Part shown: piece after piece, positions 34,531 to 42,273 of the stretch | Position numbering within the stretch: the first letter of the stretch is position 1 | How the letters are laid out: each line of letters begins with the position of its first letter | From: Sodalinema lacuna_A | Lineage (GTDB): Bacteria > Cyanobacteriota > Cyanobacteriia > Cyanobacteriales > Geitlerinemataceae | Reading direction: 5' to 3' | NCBI GenBank assembly: GCA_900149785.2 | Contig: FSSI02000013.1 | Coordinates: forward strand, 1-64,000 | Length of the DNA: 64,000 nt | Translations under genes and position numbers: made by a program | The notes under the pieces: generated by a model | The model's database searches: none | What the model saw: the letters and a program-made list of their open reading frames with translations, nothing else | Told to the model about the DNA's origin: nothing

Positions 34531-35643
34531 ATGGCAACGGTTCGACTCAATCAGATTACACGACGCTTTGATGGGGTGAGTGCCATTGAAGATATTAGTT
34601 TTACGGTTCCCGATGGCGAGTTTTGGGTCTTAGTGGGAGCGTCGGGTTGTGGAAAATCGACGATTCTCAGAACCATCGCGGGGTTGGAGATGGCGACGTC
34701 GGGGGAGTTGTTTATTGGCGATCGCCGGGCCAATGATATTCCGGCTCGGGAGCGGGATGTGGCCATGGTATTTCAGAATTACGCTCTTTATCCTCATATG
34801 ACGGTGGCTCAGAATTTGTCGTTTGGGTTACGGATGCGGGGGATGGAGAAGAAACGGATTTGCGATCGCGTGACTCAGGTGGCGGAGATTTTGGATATTG
34901 CGCATCTGTTACAACGGAAGCCGAAACAGCTTTCGGGGGGTCAGCAGCAACGGGTGGCTCTGGGCCGGGCGATTGCTCGTCAACCTCAGGTGTTTTTGTT
35001 GGATGAACCGTTGAGTAATTTGGATGCTCAGTTGCGCGATGAGATGCGATCGCAGTTGAAGGGGTTACATCAACAGTTGGGGATTACGACGATTTATGTG
35101 ACTCATGATCAGACTGAGGCGATGACGTTGAGCGATCGCTTGGTGGTGTTACATGAGGGACGGATTCAACAAATTGGCACACCGTTGGAGGTGTATCACC
35201 GGCCCGAGAATCAAACGATTGCTCGGTTTTTGGGCAGTCCACCGATGAATCTGGTGACGGCGACTTATCGGGAGTCTGGGTTTTATGTGGGGGGTCATGG
35301 GTTGGTCGATGATGCTCCCTTGCGGCGATCGTTGTCACAGATGACGGCGGCTACGTCGCCACCCACTCTCGTTTTGGGGATTCGGCCCGAAGATATCCAG
35401 CTTTCATCTGAGCAACCGGGATCTCTGCCGCTGCGAGTGGGTCTCACGGAGCCTCTGGGACGGGAAACGCTGATTCGGGGGGCGATCGTCTCTCAAGGGT
35501 CGGCGAGTCACCACGAGACTCTCAATCTCTTTGTCCCGGCTAGCACTCAACCGGAGCCAGGGGAGGTCCTGTGGGTCCGCTTTCCCCCTGAATGTCTCCT
35601 CTGTTTTAACCCCATCACCGAGGAACGTATCGCGGCTGAATGA
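34531..35643 (+). CDS. ugpC: ABC transporter ATPase, MalK/UgpC/MsmK type
   Basis: 370 residues from the ATG at 34531. Walker A GASGCGKST, Q-loop FQNYALYPHM, signature LSGGQQQRVALGRA and Walker B VFLLDEPLSNLD are visible, with a switch His in THDQTEAM. A TOBE-type C-terminal domain (LGIRPEDIQL...) follows. This subgroup energises sugar or polyol uptake and export; in cyanobacteria it often serves glucosylglycerol or trehalose systems whose permeases lie elsewhere. No permease is adjacent. The longer frame from 34498 overlaps the hairpin and is not preferred. Confidence 0.92.
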   Translation: MATVRLNQITRRFDGVSAIEDISFTVPDGEFWVLVGASGCGKSTILRTIAGLEMATSGELFIGDRRANDIPARERDVAMVFQNYALYPHMTVAQNLSFGLRMRGMEKKRICDRVTQVAEILDIAHLLQRKPKQLSGGQQQRVALGRAIARQPQVFLLDEPLSNLDAQLRDEMRSQLKGLHQQLGITTIYVTHDQTEAMTLSDRLVVLHEGRIQQIGTPLEVYHRPENQTIARFLGSPPMNLVTATYRESGFYVGGHGLVDDAPLRRSLSQMTAATSPPTLVLGIRPEDIQLSSEQPGSLPLRVGLTEPLGRETLIRGAIVSQGSASHHETLNLFVPASTQPEPGEVLWVRFPPECLLCFNPITEERIAAE

Positions 35644-35719
35644 TGCTCAGGGGCTGTTGCCAATGGGACGGCGATCGCCCAGACAATACTTGACAGTTTG
35701 GCCAAGGGGGAGGTGTTGT

Positions 35720-36238
35720 ATGGTGAGAGATGACCTATTGCTGTTGGTAGGAGAAATTCGTGAGAGTCAGTCGGACTCATTCTCGGCTGCATCACCGTCG
35801 GTTCTCGAACGGTTGCAAGGGCTGTATGAGTCCTATGAGGGCCAGTTTGGTGAGCCGAGTCAACGGGATATACGGGATGCCGTCTTGTTAGCGGAGATTT
35901 TGTGTAATACCTACACCTGTGTCGAAACGATTTTGTTTCGGATTGCTCGCCAGTTTGAGAATCATTTAGACCCGCAGCAATGGCACAAGGAGTTACTGCA
36001 AAAAATGCGCATTGAAGTGCCGGGAGTGCGCCGGGCGGTGTTGTCGCGAGAGACCTATCGTCTACTTGATGAACTGCGGCGATTTCGGCATTTTAAGCGG
36101 TACTATTATGAGTTTGATGATGATTGGCGGCGATTGGACTATCTTAGGTCGGTGTATGACCAGGTGCGTCCGTTGATTAGGGCGGATTTGCAGGAATATG
36201 TGGATTTTCTTTTGGTATTAGTTGATGAGCAGGAGTAG
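35720..36238 (+). CDS. HepT-like domain protein (ribonuclease-toxin-like)
   Basis: From the ATG at 35720 (GGAGGTGTTGT just upstream) the product is 172 residues, all helical. EILCNTYTCVETILFRIARQFENHL, RETYRLLDELRRFRHFKRYYYEFDDDW and YDQVRPLIRADLQEYVDFLL match the large HepT-like family found next to MntA/DUF86 nucleotidyltransferases. The Rx4-6HxY-type motif of active HepT is only loosely present (RRFRHFKRYY). No nucleotidyltransferase antitoxin is next to it. The frame upstream of 35720 overlaps the ATPase gene and is a shadow. Confidence 0.7.
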   Translation: MVRDDLLLLVGEIRESQSDSFSAASPSVLERLQGLYESYEGQFGEPSQRDIRDAVLLAEILCNTYTCVETILFRIARQFENHLDPQQWHKELLQKMRIEVPGVRRAVLSRETYRLLDELRRFRHFKRYYYEFDDDWRRLDYLRSVYDQVRPLIRADLQEYVDFLLVLVDEQE

Positions 36239-36353
36239 GTAATTGGGGTTGAAATGATGCGGGCTAAGTTGGAATAAACTTGTCCGCATTATTATTTACC
36301 CTCATTATTATACGTCTTGTGCTAGACTATTAAGGCAGAGTAAAATAGCGAAA

Positions 36354-36839
36354 ATGGGAACTTTTTATTCATTAGGTATTGTTCAAGACTTTACGGCTAA
36401 AAGCACGGGAAATACATCGATTGAGCTTGGTGATTTGGAGGTTGCCGTGGGCGATCGCCTTAATCTGGATTTATTTAGTCTTCGCCAGGGGCCAGGCGGG
36501 CTATTGGGTCAGTTAAAGCCGGGAACACTCGAAGAACATCTTGAAGATTTTGTGCGGACGTTGAAACAGATTGCCAACCAGCATAGCCGGATTGATGAGT
36601 ATTGGAACCTCTATGGCTGTCAATGGGAAAATTATCCACGGGAGTACTGGGTGATGGAGTTCAAGAATGCTCAAGGTCAAGGGATTAAACTATCTGGGAT
36701 GGCTCTGTTTCTGTTTATTGAGGGTAAAGTAGGGGCAGACGAGTTTGAGATTGAGCCATTACTGTTAAATTGGTTATTTCGCCACAGTTCTTTAGAAAAT
36801 CCTCTGGCGGGGGCAGTTGTTAGTATAATTTTAGGTTGA
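36354..36839 (+). CDS. Hypothetical protein
   Basis: 161 residues starting MGTFYSLGIVQDFTAKS. It has an amphipathic helical middle (EEHLEDFVRTLKQIANQHSRIDEYW) and a C-terminal part with GMALFLFIEGKVGADEFEIEPLLLNWLFRHSSL. There is no signal peptide and no membrane helix. I do not recognise a family. It is preceded by an AT-rich region and is not closely coupled to neighbours. It marks the left border of the repeat-rich region. Confidence 0.6.
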   Translation: MGTFYSLGIVQDFTAKSTGNTSIELGDLEVAVGDRLNLDLFSLRQGPGGLLGQLKPGTLEEHLEDFVRTLKQIANQHSRIDEYWNLYGCQWENYPREYWVMEFKNAQGQGIKLSGMALFLFIEGKVGADEFEIEPLLLNWLFRHSSLENPLAGAVVSIILG

Positions 36840-36958
36840 GAATAAGGAGAGGTTGAGAATCAGGCGATCGCATCGCCTCAATTTAATCCCAATAGCGGGG
36901 GTTGCTCTGGTGATGGGACAATCCCTTAACAGCTTTATCAACGATTAGGAGAACAGAC

Positions 36959-37528
36959 ATGGTTCCGGCAACTCAAGCTCAGTCCCAAATCACACTAGAG
37001 AATTTTTTAGAACTTCCTGAAACCAAACCCGCCAGGGAATACATCAACGAAAAAATCGTGCAAAAGCTAATGCCTCAAGGAGAACATAGTACCTTGCAAA
37101 TTCGTCTGGGAACCGTCATTAATGAGGCTATCACTGCAAGAAAATTAGGTCATGCTTTTACAGGGTTGCGCTGTACGTTTGCGGGGCGCTCGGTTGTTCC
37201 CGATATTAGTGTCTTTACGTGGGAGCGCATCCCAAAAACTGAGGAAGGAAAAATAGCGAATCGTTTTGAGAGTCATCCGGATTGGGTGATTGAGATTTTA
37301 TCTCCAGACCAATCTGCTAATCAGGTGATTCGGAAAATCTTATTTTGTATTCAGCAGGGAACTCAACTTGGATGGTTGATTGACCCCACAGACGAGTCAG
37401 TCCTGATTGTTCAACCCAACATATTTCCCGAAATTAAACAGGGGGAAGACCGTTTACCGACCCTAGAGACGGTGGAAGATTTAGACTTATCAGTGCAAGA
37501 GCTGTTTTCTTGGTTGATAGTTCACTAA
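36959..37528 (+). CDS. Uma2 family (DUF820) putative endonuclease
   Basis: 189 residues. The PD-(D/E)xK-like core is visible: VVPDISVFTWERI for the acidic metal residue, and HPDWVIEILSPDQSANQVIRKILFCIQQG for the E...K pair, then LGWLIDPTDESVLI. Uma2 genes are massively expanded in filamentous cyanobacteria and their function is unproven. This copy belongs to a different subgroup from the other Uma2 genes in the region and is not part of the duplicated blocks. Confidence 0.87.
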   Translation: MVPATQAQSQITLENFLELPETKPAREYINEKIVQKLMPQGEHSTLQIRLGTVINEAITARKLGHAFTGLRCTFAGRSVVPDISVFTWERIPKTEEGKIANRFESHPDWVIEILSPDQSANQVIRKILFCIQQGTQLGWLIDPTDESVLIVQPNIFPEIKQGEDRLPTLETVEDLDLSVQELFSWLIVH

Positions 37529-37582
37529 ATGGAACACTTATCTAATCCCGTTGTGGGGAGTTGGGGGAGGTTCAGTGACTCC

Positions 37583-37597
37583 AGACGCCGGGTGTCT
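37583..37597. repeat. 15-nt spacer palindrome, copy 1 (variant)
   Basis: AGACGCCGGGTGTCT, a variant of AGACAC-TCG-GTGTCT, followed by TGACTTGAGGAGG. The AGGAGG serves as the ribosome site of the Uma2 gene at 37618. This is the first of eight copies seen between 37.5 and 48.1 kb. Confidence 0.7.
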
Positions 37598-37617
37598 TGA
37601 CTTGAGGAGGAAAATCA

Positions 37618-38292
37618 ATGACATTGAAACTCATGCCAATTTTGGAAAACGGCGATCGCCTCACTCGGACGGAGTTTGAGCGGCGCTATCGGGTGTTGCC
37701 AGAGGTGAAGAAGGCGGAATTAGTGGAAGGGGTGGTTTATATGGCATCGCCAGTTCGTTATCAGCAACATGGAAAACCCCATAGTCAAATTATCACCTGG
37801 CTGCAAGTTTATGCTGCTGCCACCCCAGGGGTTGAGGTCGCGGATAATACAACAGTTCGTCTGGATTGGGACAATGAACCTCAACCCGATGCGCTCTTGC
37901 GCCTTGATGAGGGGGTGGGGGGACAGTCTCGGATTAGCGAGGACGACTATATTGAGGGTACGCCGGAGTTGATTGTCGAGATTGCCGCGAGTACGGCATC
38001 CTACGACCTCCACGACAAGTTCCGGGCCTATCGTCGCAATGGAGTTCGGGAGTATCTCGTTTGGGTGATTCTGGAGGAGGAGTTTCGTTGGTATGTGCTG
38101 GAGGAGGGGGACTATCGCCAGCAGGAGCCGGATGGGGTGGGTTGTCTGAGGAGTCCGTTTTTTCCGGGGTTGGTGTTGGATGTGAAGGCACTGTTGGCGG
38201 GGGAGATGGGGCAGGTGTTGATGAGGTTACAGGGGGTGATGGGTTCGCCGGAACATGAGCGGTTTGTCGAGGTATTGGGGTCGGGTCAGTAG
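37618..38292 (+). CDS. Uma2 family (DUF820) putative endonuclease, subgroup A
   Basis: 224 residues beginning MTLKLMPILENGDRLTRTEFERRY. Core motifs are EPQPDALLRLDEGVGGQSRISEDDYIEGTPELIVEIAAST, which holds the acidic residue (D in PDALL) and the E in VEIA, and YRRNGVREYLVWVILE. It has close paralogues at 42274 (gapped), 44109 (truncated) and 45640, so it is the founder or a member of a local expansion. A strong AGGAGG lies 8 nt before the ATG. Confidence 0.88.
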   Translation: MTLKLMPILENGDRLTRTEFERRYRVLPEVKKAELVEGVVYMASPVRYQQHGKPHSQIITWLQVYAAATPGVEVADNTTVRLDWDNEPQPDALLRLDEGVGGQSRISEDDYIEGTPELIVEIAASTASYDLHDKFRAYRRNGVREYLVWVILEEEFRWYVLEEGDYRQQEPDGVGCLRSPFFPGLVLDVKALLAGEMGQVLMRLQGVMGSPEHERFVEVLGSGQ

Positions 38293-38329
38293 TGGTGGTT
38301 AGGAGGATCATTCGTAGCTCAGTTACTTC

Positions 38330-38344
38330 AGACACTCGGTGTCT
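38330..38344. repeat. 15-nt spacer palindrome, copy 2
   Basis: AGACACTCGGTGTCT, following the Uma2 stop by about 40 nt. It is followed by another inverted repeat, GACTGCGATCGCAGTC, built around a HIP1 octamer. Confidence 0.85.
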
Positions 38345-38375
38345 TGACCTGACTGCGATCGCAGTCACAAAAATT

Positions 38376-38399
38376 GTAGGGGCGAAAAATTTTTCGCCC
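38376..38399. repeat. GTAGGGGCG palindrome, truncated copy
   Basis: GTAGGGGCGAAAAATTTTTCGCCC followed by T-rich sequence. The outer CTAC arm is lost. It lies in the 220-bp gap between the Uma2 gene and the vapC on the other strand, where no gene is seen. Confidence 0.85.
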
Positions 38400-38435
38400 T
38401 TTTTTACCGAACATCCTACCGAACATCCTGGACAT

Positions 38436-38487
38436 CCTGGTGTTATGGCTCTGCCATGACACCGATGTGGGGCGGCTCTGCCGCCTG
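38436..38487. repeat. Double-hairpin repeat (TGTTATGGC.../GGCGGCTCTGCCGCC)
   Basis: CCTGGTGTTATGGCTCTGCC-ATGACACC is followed by GGGGCGGCTCTGCCGCC. Two adjacent hairpins occur almost identically at 42995-43046, and the first half is related to 10025-10048. This is a second REP-like family, preceded here by repeated CATCCTNNCGAA units. Confidence 0.8.
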
Positions 38488-38514
38488 GTATGAAAAGGCA
38501 GTTGAGAGTGACAA

Positions 38515-38913
38515 TTAACTCGACAGTAAGCGATCGCCCAGCTCTGTATAGCTCGGGAATGCTGAATCAAAACTCATCAACTGGGTATCATGGACCAAAG
38601 CAGTGGCAATGATGATTCGGTCCGCAGGGTCGCGATGATGCTCCGGTAGCAGAGAGGCTTTTAAGGCGATCGCCCGATCAATGGGGAAGACCTGAATGTC
38701 TCCTTCAAGTGCCGCACAGACCCATTCGTGGAGAGGAAGAGACAGTTCGACTCGCTGGCGTTTAACGAGTTGACCAAGTTCCCAACAAGAGATGGCACTA
38801 ATGGCCACAGCCTCTGTTGTTTCGATAAGAGTGATGACCGTTTCAGGCAGTGCAAACCGACCGGTTTGCTGATTTTGCCAACGGATCCAAATATGGGTAT
38901 CGAGTAACACCAT
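38515..38913 (-). CDS. vapC: VapC-type PIN-domain toxin
   Basis: 132 residues from the ATG at 38913 (MVLLDTHIWIRWQNQ). PIN acidic residues: D5 in LLDTHIW, E in ISCWELGQLV, and D in DPADRIIIATALVHDTQLMSFD. It follows a small antitoxin gene on the same strand. A TTG start at 38952 would overlap that gene by 16 bp. Predicted Mg-dependent RNase. Confidence 0.9.
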   Translation of the reverse strand: MVLLDTHIWIRWQNQQTGRFALPETVITLIETTEAVAISAISCWELGQLVKRQRVELSLPLHEWVCAALEGDIQVFPIDRAIALKASLLPEHHRDPADRIIIATALVHDTQLMSFDSAFPSYTELGDRLLSS

Positions 38914-38936
38914 GGACGAGGGTGGGGCAGGGGTAT

Positions 38937-39170
38937 CTAAGACAATTGCCAATCCGAGTCAAGAGTGCCCGGCGTTGTTAGATCGTCCATGAGGCGAGCC
39001 GTACCGGCTAATTTTGGAGAGGGTTTTCGCCGGGGGGTCGGGGCGATTGATTCTTCAGAGGGGATAGATAAGACAATCACTTCATAATGCTGTTCACTAC
39101 TGAATGATGGGGGTAAGTTGATGGCTAATTGTCGATTGACGGGTTGGGTGATGATTCGTAGGGCTTCCAT
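38937..39170 (-). CDS. Antitoxin paired with the PIN toxin
   Basis: From the internal ATG at 39170, 77 residues: EALRIITQPVNRQLAINLPPSF followed by an acidic/Pro-rich tail ending LDDLT...DWQLS. The QLAINLP strand and layout match short cyanobacterial antitoxins upstream of VapC. The family name is not certain; the context assigns the role. The frame opens further upstream to 39239 but adds a piece without similarity. Confidence 0.75.
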   Translation of the reverse strand: MEALRIITQPVNRQLAINLPPSFSSEQHYEVIVLSIPSEESIAPTPRRKPSPKLAGTARLMDDLTTPGTLDSDWQLS

Positions 39171-39269
39171 AGCAATGAGGTTTAACCTGGGTAAGTTGGA
39201 ACCCCTTGGGGGGTCAGGGATGTTGATGTTAAGAGTCATTAGGGTAGAACAGTATTAGTCTAACATGGG

Positions 39270-39662
39270 CAGTTAAAGACTCAACTGCTCTATGAACGCA
39301 ATTATACCGGGGAGGAGGTGATTCGCTTCTTTCGGGTGTTGGATTGGATGATGACTTTGCCGTCGGTGTTGCAGGAGAGTTTTGATAGCAAGCTACGTCA
39401 GTATCAGGAGGAACGAAATATGCCGATTTTGAGTAATATTGAACGTCGAGCCTTGGAGACGGGTCGTCAGGAGGGACTGGTGGAGGCGACTCGGGTCGCC
39501 ATCGCCGAGGTGCTGAGGGCGCGGTTTGGGGAGGTTCCCACGACGGGGTTGGAACGGGTGAATCAGATCCAGGATGAGTCCCAATTGCGACGGCTCCTGC
39601 AAGGGGCGGCGTCGTTGGAGTCTTGGGGGTCGTTTGAGGAACTGTTGGCGGAGTTGGGATAG
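39270..39662 (+). pseudogene. C-terminal remnant of an Rpn/YadD-like transposase-nuclease gene
   Basis: The frame LKTQLLYERNYTGEEVIRFF (39273 on), then RVLDWMMTLPSVLQESFDSKL, NIERRALETGRQEGLVEATR and a DUF4351-like end match the C-terminal half of the large cyanobacterial Rpn-like family. The N-terminal nuclease domain is missing. A second scrap, EEDVIYFFRV, is at about 40543-40572. Confidence 0.75.
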
Positions 39663-39674
39663 TCAGTCACTCGG

Positions 39675-39893
39675 TGACACTCGGTGTCTTAATCTGAGTG
39701 GGTTCGTTGATAGAGTGGGGGGAGTCTGTTGCGATCGCCGATGCCGTCTCAGGAGGAGGGGACGGAGCGGGAGTTTGAGCGGCGGCTGGATTGGGTCGAG
39801 AGTATAATGGCTTGTAGGGGCGAACTTTGGTCACTGAGCGATAGTCGAAATACGCAGTTTTATGTTGACTCGGCGCTGTGGGGAGCTATCTGA
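39675..39893 (+). pseudogene. Shredded DUF2887 gene remnant with spacer palindrome
   Basis: It starts with the 15-nt palindrome (39675-39689). It then has short pieces of the DUF2887 gene joined across deletions: the leader (GTCTGTTGCGATCGCC), the EREFERRLDWVESIMA region, a GTAGGGGCGAA palindrome half, then TQFYV and LTRRCGELS-like pieces. Compare the intact gene at 47210. Confidence 0.75.
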
Positions 39894-39924
39894 TAGAAAC
39901 TTGGAACTATTATAGGAGCGGACG

Positions 39925-40191
39925 ATGAAAACCATTGAAACTCAACAAGCCAAACAGCAATTAGATGAGATGATTGACCAGGTTATTTTAGATGTTGAAC
40001 CGACAATATTACGGAATCAAAAGGGTCAAGAAGCGGTTTTGATGTCGTTAGAAGAGTTTAGTGCTTGGCGGGAAACGATTTATCTTTTGTCTAATCCAGC
40101 CAATGCGTCTCATCTTCTTGAATCTATCAAGCAGGCTGAGTCAGGTCAGACATCAAGGAACTTCTGGATGAATGAAGGTAAGTTTTACTGA
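39925..40191 (+). CDS. yefM: YefM/Phd-type antitoxin
   Basis: 88 residues beginning MKTIETQQAKQQLDEMIDQV, then EPTILRNQKGQEAVLMSLEEFSAWRETIYLL. This is the Phd/YefM DNA-binding fold with its hallmark 'VLMSLEEFxxWxETIYLL'. It overlaps the downstream toxin by 20 bp, a typical yefM-yoeB arrangement. Confidence 0.92.
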   Translation: MKTIETQQAKQQLDEMIDQVILDVEPTILRNQKGQEAVLMSLEEFSAWRETIYLLSNPANASHLLESIKQAESGQTSRNFWMNEGKFY

Positions 40192-40432
40192 GTTGGCTTG
40201 GTCTGATTATCTCTGGCTACAAAAGAAGGATAAGAGGCTTTTAAAACGGGTAAATCTTCTGATTAAAGATGTGATAAGGGATGCGTTTGAGGGGATTGGC
40301 AAGCCAGAACCTTTGAAGGGAAATTTATCGGGTTACTGGTCAAGGCGGATTGATGGGGAGCATCGTTTGGTGTATCAGGTGGTTGGAGATGAAATTTTAA
40401 TTATTTCCTGTCGGTTTCACTATGAGAGATAA
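40172..40432 (+). CDS. yoeB: YoeB/Txe-type toxin
   Basis: 86 residues: VSFTELAWSDYLWLQKKDKRLLKRVNLLIKDV, GKPEPLKGNLSGYWSRRIDGEHRLVYQV and ISCRFHYER. The YoeB catalytic elements (E in the KPEPLK segment, R/H in RRIDGEHRLVY, the terminal HY) are present. A ribosome-dependent mRNA endonuclease. Confidence 0.94.
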   Translation: MKVSFTELAWSDYLWLQKKDKRLLKRVNLLIKDVIRDAFEGIGKPEPLKGNLSGYWSRRIDGEHRLVYQVVGDEILIISCRFHYER

Positions 40433-40447
40433 CCAGGAAGGTTTAAT

Positions 40448-40517
40448 ACGGGTCACGCACAATACAAGAGAGTTTGAACGGGTAGCGGAGTTGAAATTGG
40501 AAGATTGGGAAGTGTAG
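40448..40517 (+). pseudogene. 3' fragment of a vapC gene
   Basis: Encodes VTHNTREFERVAELKLEDWEV and stop, nearly identical to the end of the vapC at 46709-47110. A recombination scar in which only the tail of that gene was copied. Confidence 0.85.
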
Positions 40518-40584
40518 GGTCTGAGTGTGACACTCCTGAAGAGGACGTGATTTACTTCTTTCGGGTGGGGGTTTGGGAAGGTTA

Positions 40585-40664
40585 CTCAGTCACTCCAGAC
40601 ACTCGGTGTCTTAACTTGAGACAGTGACCTGATAGAGTGGGGGGAGTCTGTTGCGATCGCCGTC
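40585..40664 (+). repeat. Conserved DUF2887 leader with 15-nt palindrome, copy B
   Basis: GTCACTCC-AGACACTCGGTGTCT-TAACTTGAGAC-AGTGAC (an outer GTCACT/AGTGAC pair enclosing the inner hairpin at 40597-40611) is followed by CTGATAGAGTGGGGGGAGTC, a HIP1 octamer and the ATG of the gene. Near-identical copies precede the other DUF2887 genes at 41258-41331, 42738-42814 and 47134-47209. Conservation of the whole leader suggests it carries the promoter or is the end of a mobile unit. Confidence 0.85.
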
Positions 40665-41250
40665 ATGAAAACAGTACGGGCGAAAAATNACACGGCCTTG
40701 GCGGGGTCTGTTGTTGTTCCCTCGCCGCACCTTGAATTTTGGGGAGGAAGACCCCTATCAAGGAGTGTTGGCGACTCAGGTGGAACGGTTTTATCTGGAG
40801 GATTTGATTCCCTTGCAGGAGTTGACGCCAAATTTGGCTCTGTTGCGATTGTTGGTGTTGTCGGAGGAGGAGGCGCCGGAGAAGGCTCGTCAGCTATTGG
40901 CGCAAGGGGGGACGGAGCGGGAGTTTGAACGGCGGCTGGATTTGGTCGAGAGTATAATGGTCAGTAAGTTCCCTAATTTGAGTTTGGAGGCGATACGGGA
41001 GATGTTAGATATTACCCAGGTGCGTGTTCAGGATACGCAGTTTTATAAGGATGTGTTCGAGAAGGGACAGGGACAGGGAGAGTCTGAACTGCTGCTGCGT
41101 CTGTTGACTCGGCGCTGTGGGGAGCTGTCTGAGGAGCAGCGGCAACGGGTTAAGGACTTGTCGGCCCCTCAGCGGGAGGCTCTGGCGGAGGCGTTGTTGG
41201 AGTTTAAGGGGATGGGGGATTTTCAGGCTTGGTTGACGGGTTTGGCTTGA
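40665..41250 (+). pseudogene. DUF2887/DUF4351 gene with internal deletion at a palindrome
   Basis: It starts like its paralogues (ATG at 40665), but after ACAGTACGGGCGAAAAAT it jumps to ACACGGCCTTGGCGG, losing about 85 codons that hold the N-terminal part of the nuclease domain. One base at the join (40689) is N. The rest (from about 40711) reads FPRRTLNFGEEDPYQGVLAT... to the normal end. The deletion point lies exactly in the half-palindrome. Confidence 0.8.
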
Positions 41251-41263
41251 GGTCAGTTAATCC

Positions 41264-41278
41264 AGACACTCGGTGTCT
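41264..41278. repeat. 15-nt spacer palindrome in the leader of copy C
   Basis: AGACACTCGGTGTCT, 14 nt after the stop of the previous copy and 54 nt before the next ATG. Confidence 0.9.
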
Positions 41279-41331
41279 TAACTTGAGACAGTGACCTGAT
41301 AGAGTGGGGGGAGTCTGTTGCGATCGCCGTC

Positions 41332-42225
41332 ATGAAAAATGAAAACAGTACGGGCGAAAAATCCCCTCCTGGGAGGGGTAGGGGTGGGTTATGCCCCTAC
41401 CGCATCTTTCTGTTAGAACCGAACTTGGTGGCGGAGTTAATTCCGGGCCTACCCCCAGACTGCCGCTTTGACTATTTTGCCCCAGTCCTGAAGGAACGGG
41501 AACGCCGCTTGGATGGGTTGTTGATGCCGCTGGGGGATGACCCAAGTTTACCATTGGTGTTTCTGGAGGCCCAGATGCAAGGAGACCCTGGGTTTTATCG
41601 CCGTTTTTTTGCGCAGGTGTTTCTCTATCTGGAACAGTATGAGGTGACACGGCCTTGGCGGGGTCTGTTGTTGTTCCCTCGCCGCAGGTTGAATTTTGGA
41701 GAGGAGGACCCTTATCAGGGGGTGTTAGCGACTCAGGTGGAACGGTTTTATCTGGAGGATTTGATTCCCTTGCAGGAGTTGACGCCAAATTTGGCTCTGT
41801 TGCGATTGTTGGTGCTGTCGGAGGAGGAGGCGCCGGAGAATGCTCGTCGCCTGTTGGCGCAAGAGGCGACGGAGCAAGAGTTTCGGCGGCGGTTGGATTT
41901 GGTATGTAGGGGCGAAAAATCTTTCGCCCTCCCTAATTTGAGTTTGGAGGCGATACGGGAGATGTTGGATATTACTCAGGTGCGTGTTCAGGATACACAG
42001 TTTTATAAGGATGTGTTTCAGAAGGGACAGGAACAAGGACAGGAGCAGGGAGAGTCTGAACTGCTGCTGCGTCAGTTGACTCGGCGCTGTGGGGAGCTGT
42101 CTGAGGAGCAGCGGCAACGGGTTAAGGACTTGTCGGCACCTCAGCGGGAGGCTCTGGCGGAGGCGTTGTTGGAGTTTGGGGGGATGGGAGATTTTCAGGC
42201 TTGGTTGCAGCAGTCGTCTGTCTAG
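41332..42225 (+). CDS. DUF2887/DUF4351 Rpn-like nuclease, with two in-frame palindrome insertions
   Basis: 297 residues. Compared with the intact copy at 47210, the beginning MKTDKLFYRIFLLEPN is replaced by MKNENSTGEKSPPGRGRGGLCPYRIFLLEPN, which is the translated expanded GTAGGGG palindrome (41348-41400). Inside, DLVESIMVGKFPNLSL has become DLVCRGEKSFALPNLSL, the translated palindrome (41906-41930). The frame stays open. Core: CRFDYFAPVLKERERRLDG and LPLVFLEAQMQGDPGFYRRFFAQVFLYLEQY, a PD-(D/E)xK-type site (D, E-x-Q). Whether it still works is unknown. Confidence 0.82.
   Translation: MKNENSTGEKSPPGRGRGGLCPYRIFLLEPNLVAELIPGLPPDCRFDYFAPVLKERERRLDGLLMPLGDDPSLPLVFLEAQMQGDPGFYRRFFAQVFLYLEQYEVTRPWRGLLLFPRRRLNFGEEDPYQGVLATQVERFYLEDLIPLQELTPNLALLRLLVLSEEEAPENARRLLAQEATEQEFRRRLDLVCRGEKSFALPNLSLEAIREMLDITQVRVQDTQFYKDVFQKGQEQGQEQGESELLLRQLTRRCGELSEEQRQRVKDLSAPQREALAEALLEFGGMGDFQAWLQQSSV
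41348..41400. repeat. GTAGGGG palindrome, expanded form, inserted at the start of a gene
   Basis: GTACGGGCGAAAAATCCCC ... GCCCCTAC with inner CCCCTCC-TG-GGAGGGG. The same composite, inverted, as at 30811-30871. It lies within codons 6-23 of the DUF2887 gene and keeps the frame. Confidence 0.85.
41906..41930. repeat. GTAGGGGCG palindrome inside a coding frame
   Basis: GTAGGGGCGAAAAATCTTTCGCCCT replaces about the same number of bases of the paralogous gene, in frame. Confidence 0.85.
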
Positions 42226-42273
42226 AGTCGTTCGAGAATGCAAGGAGGTTCGGTTGTGAGTCGAGAAACATCA

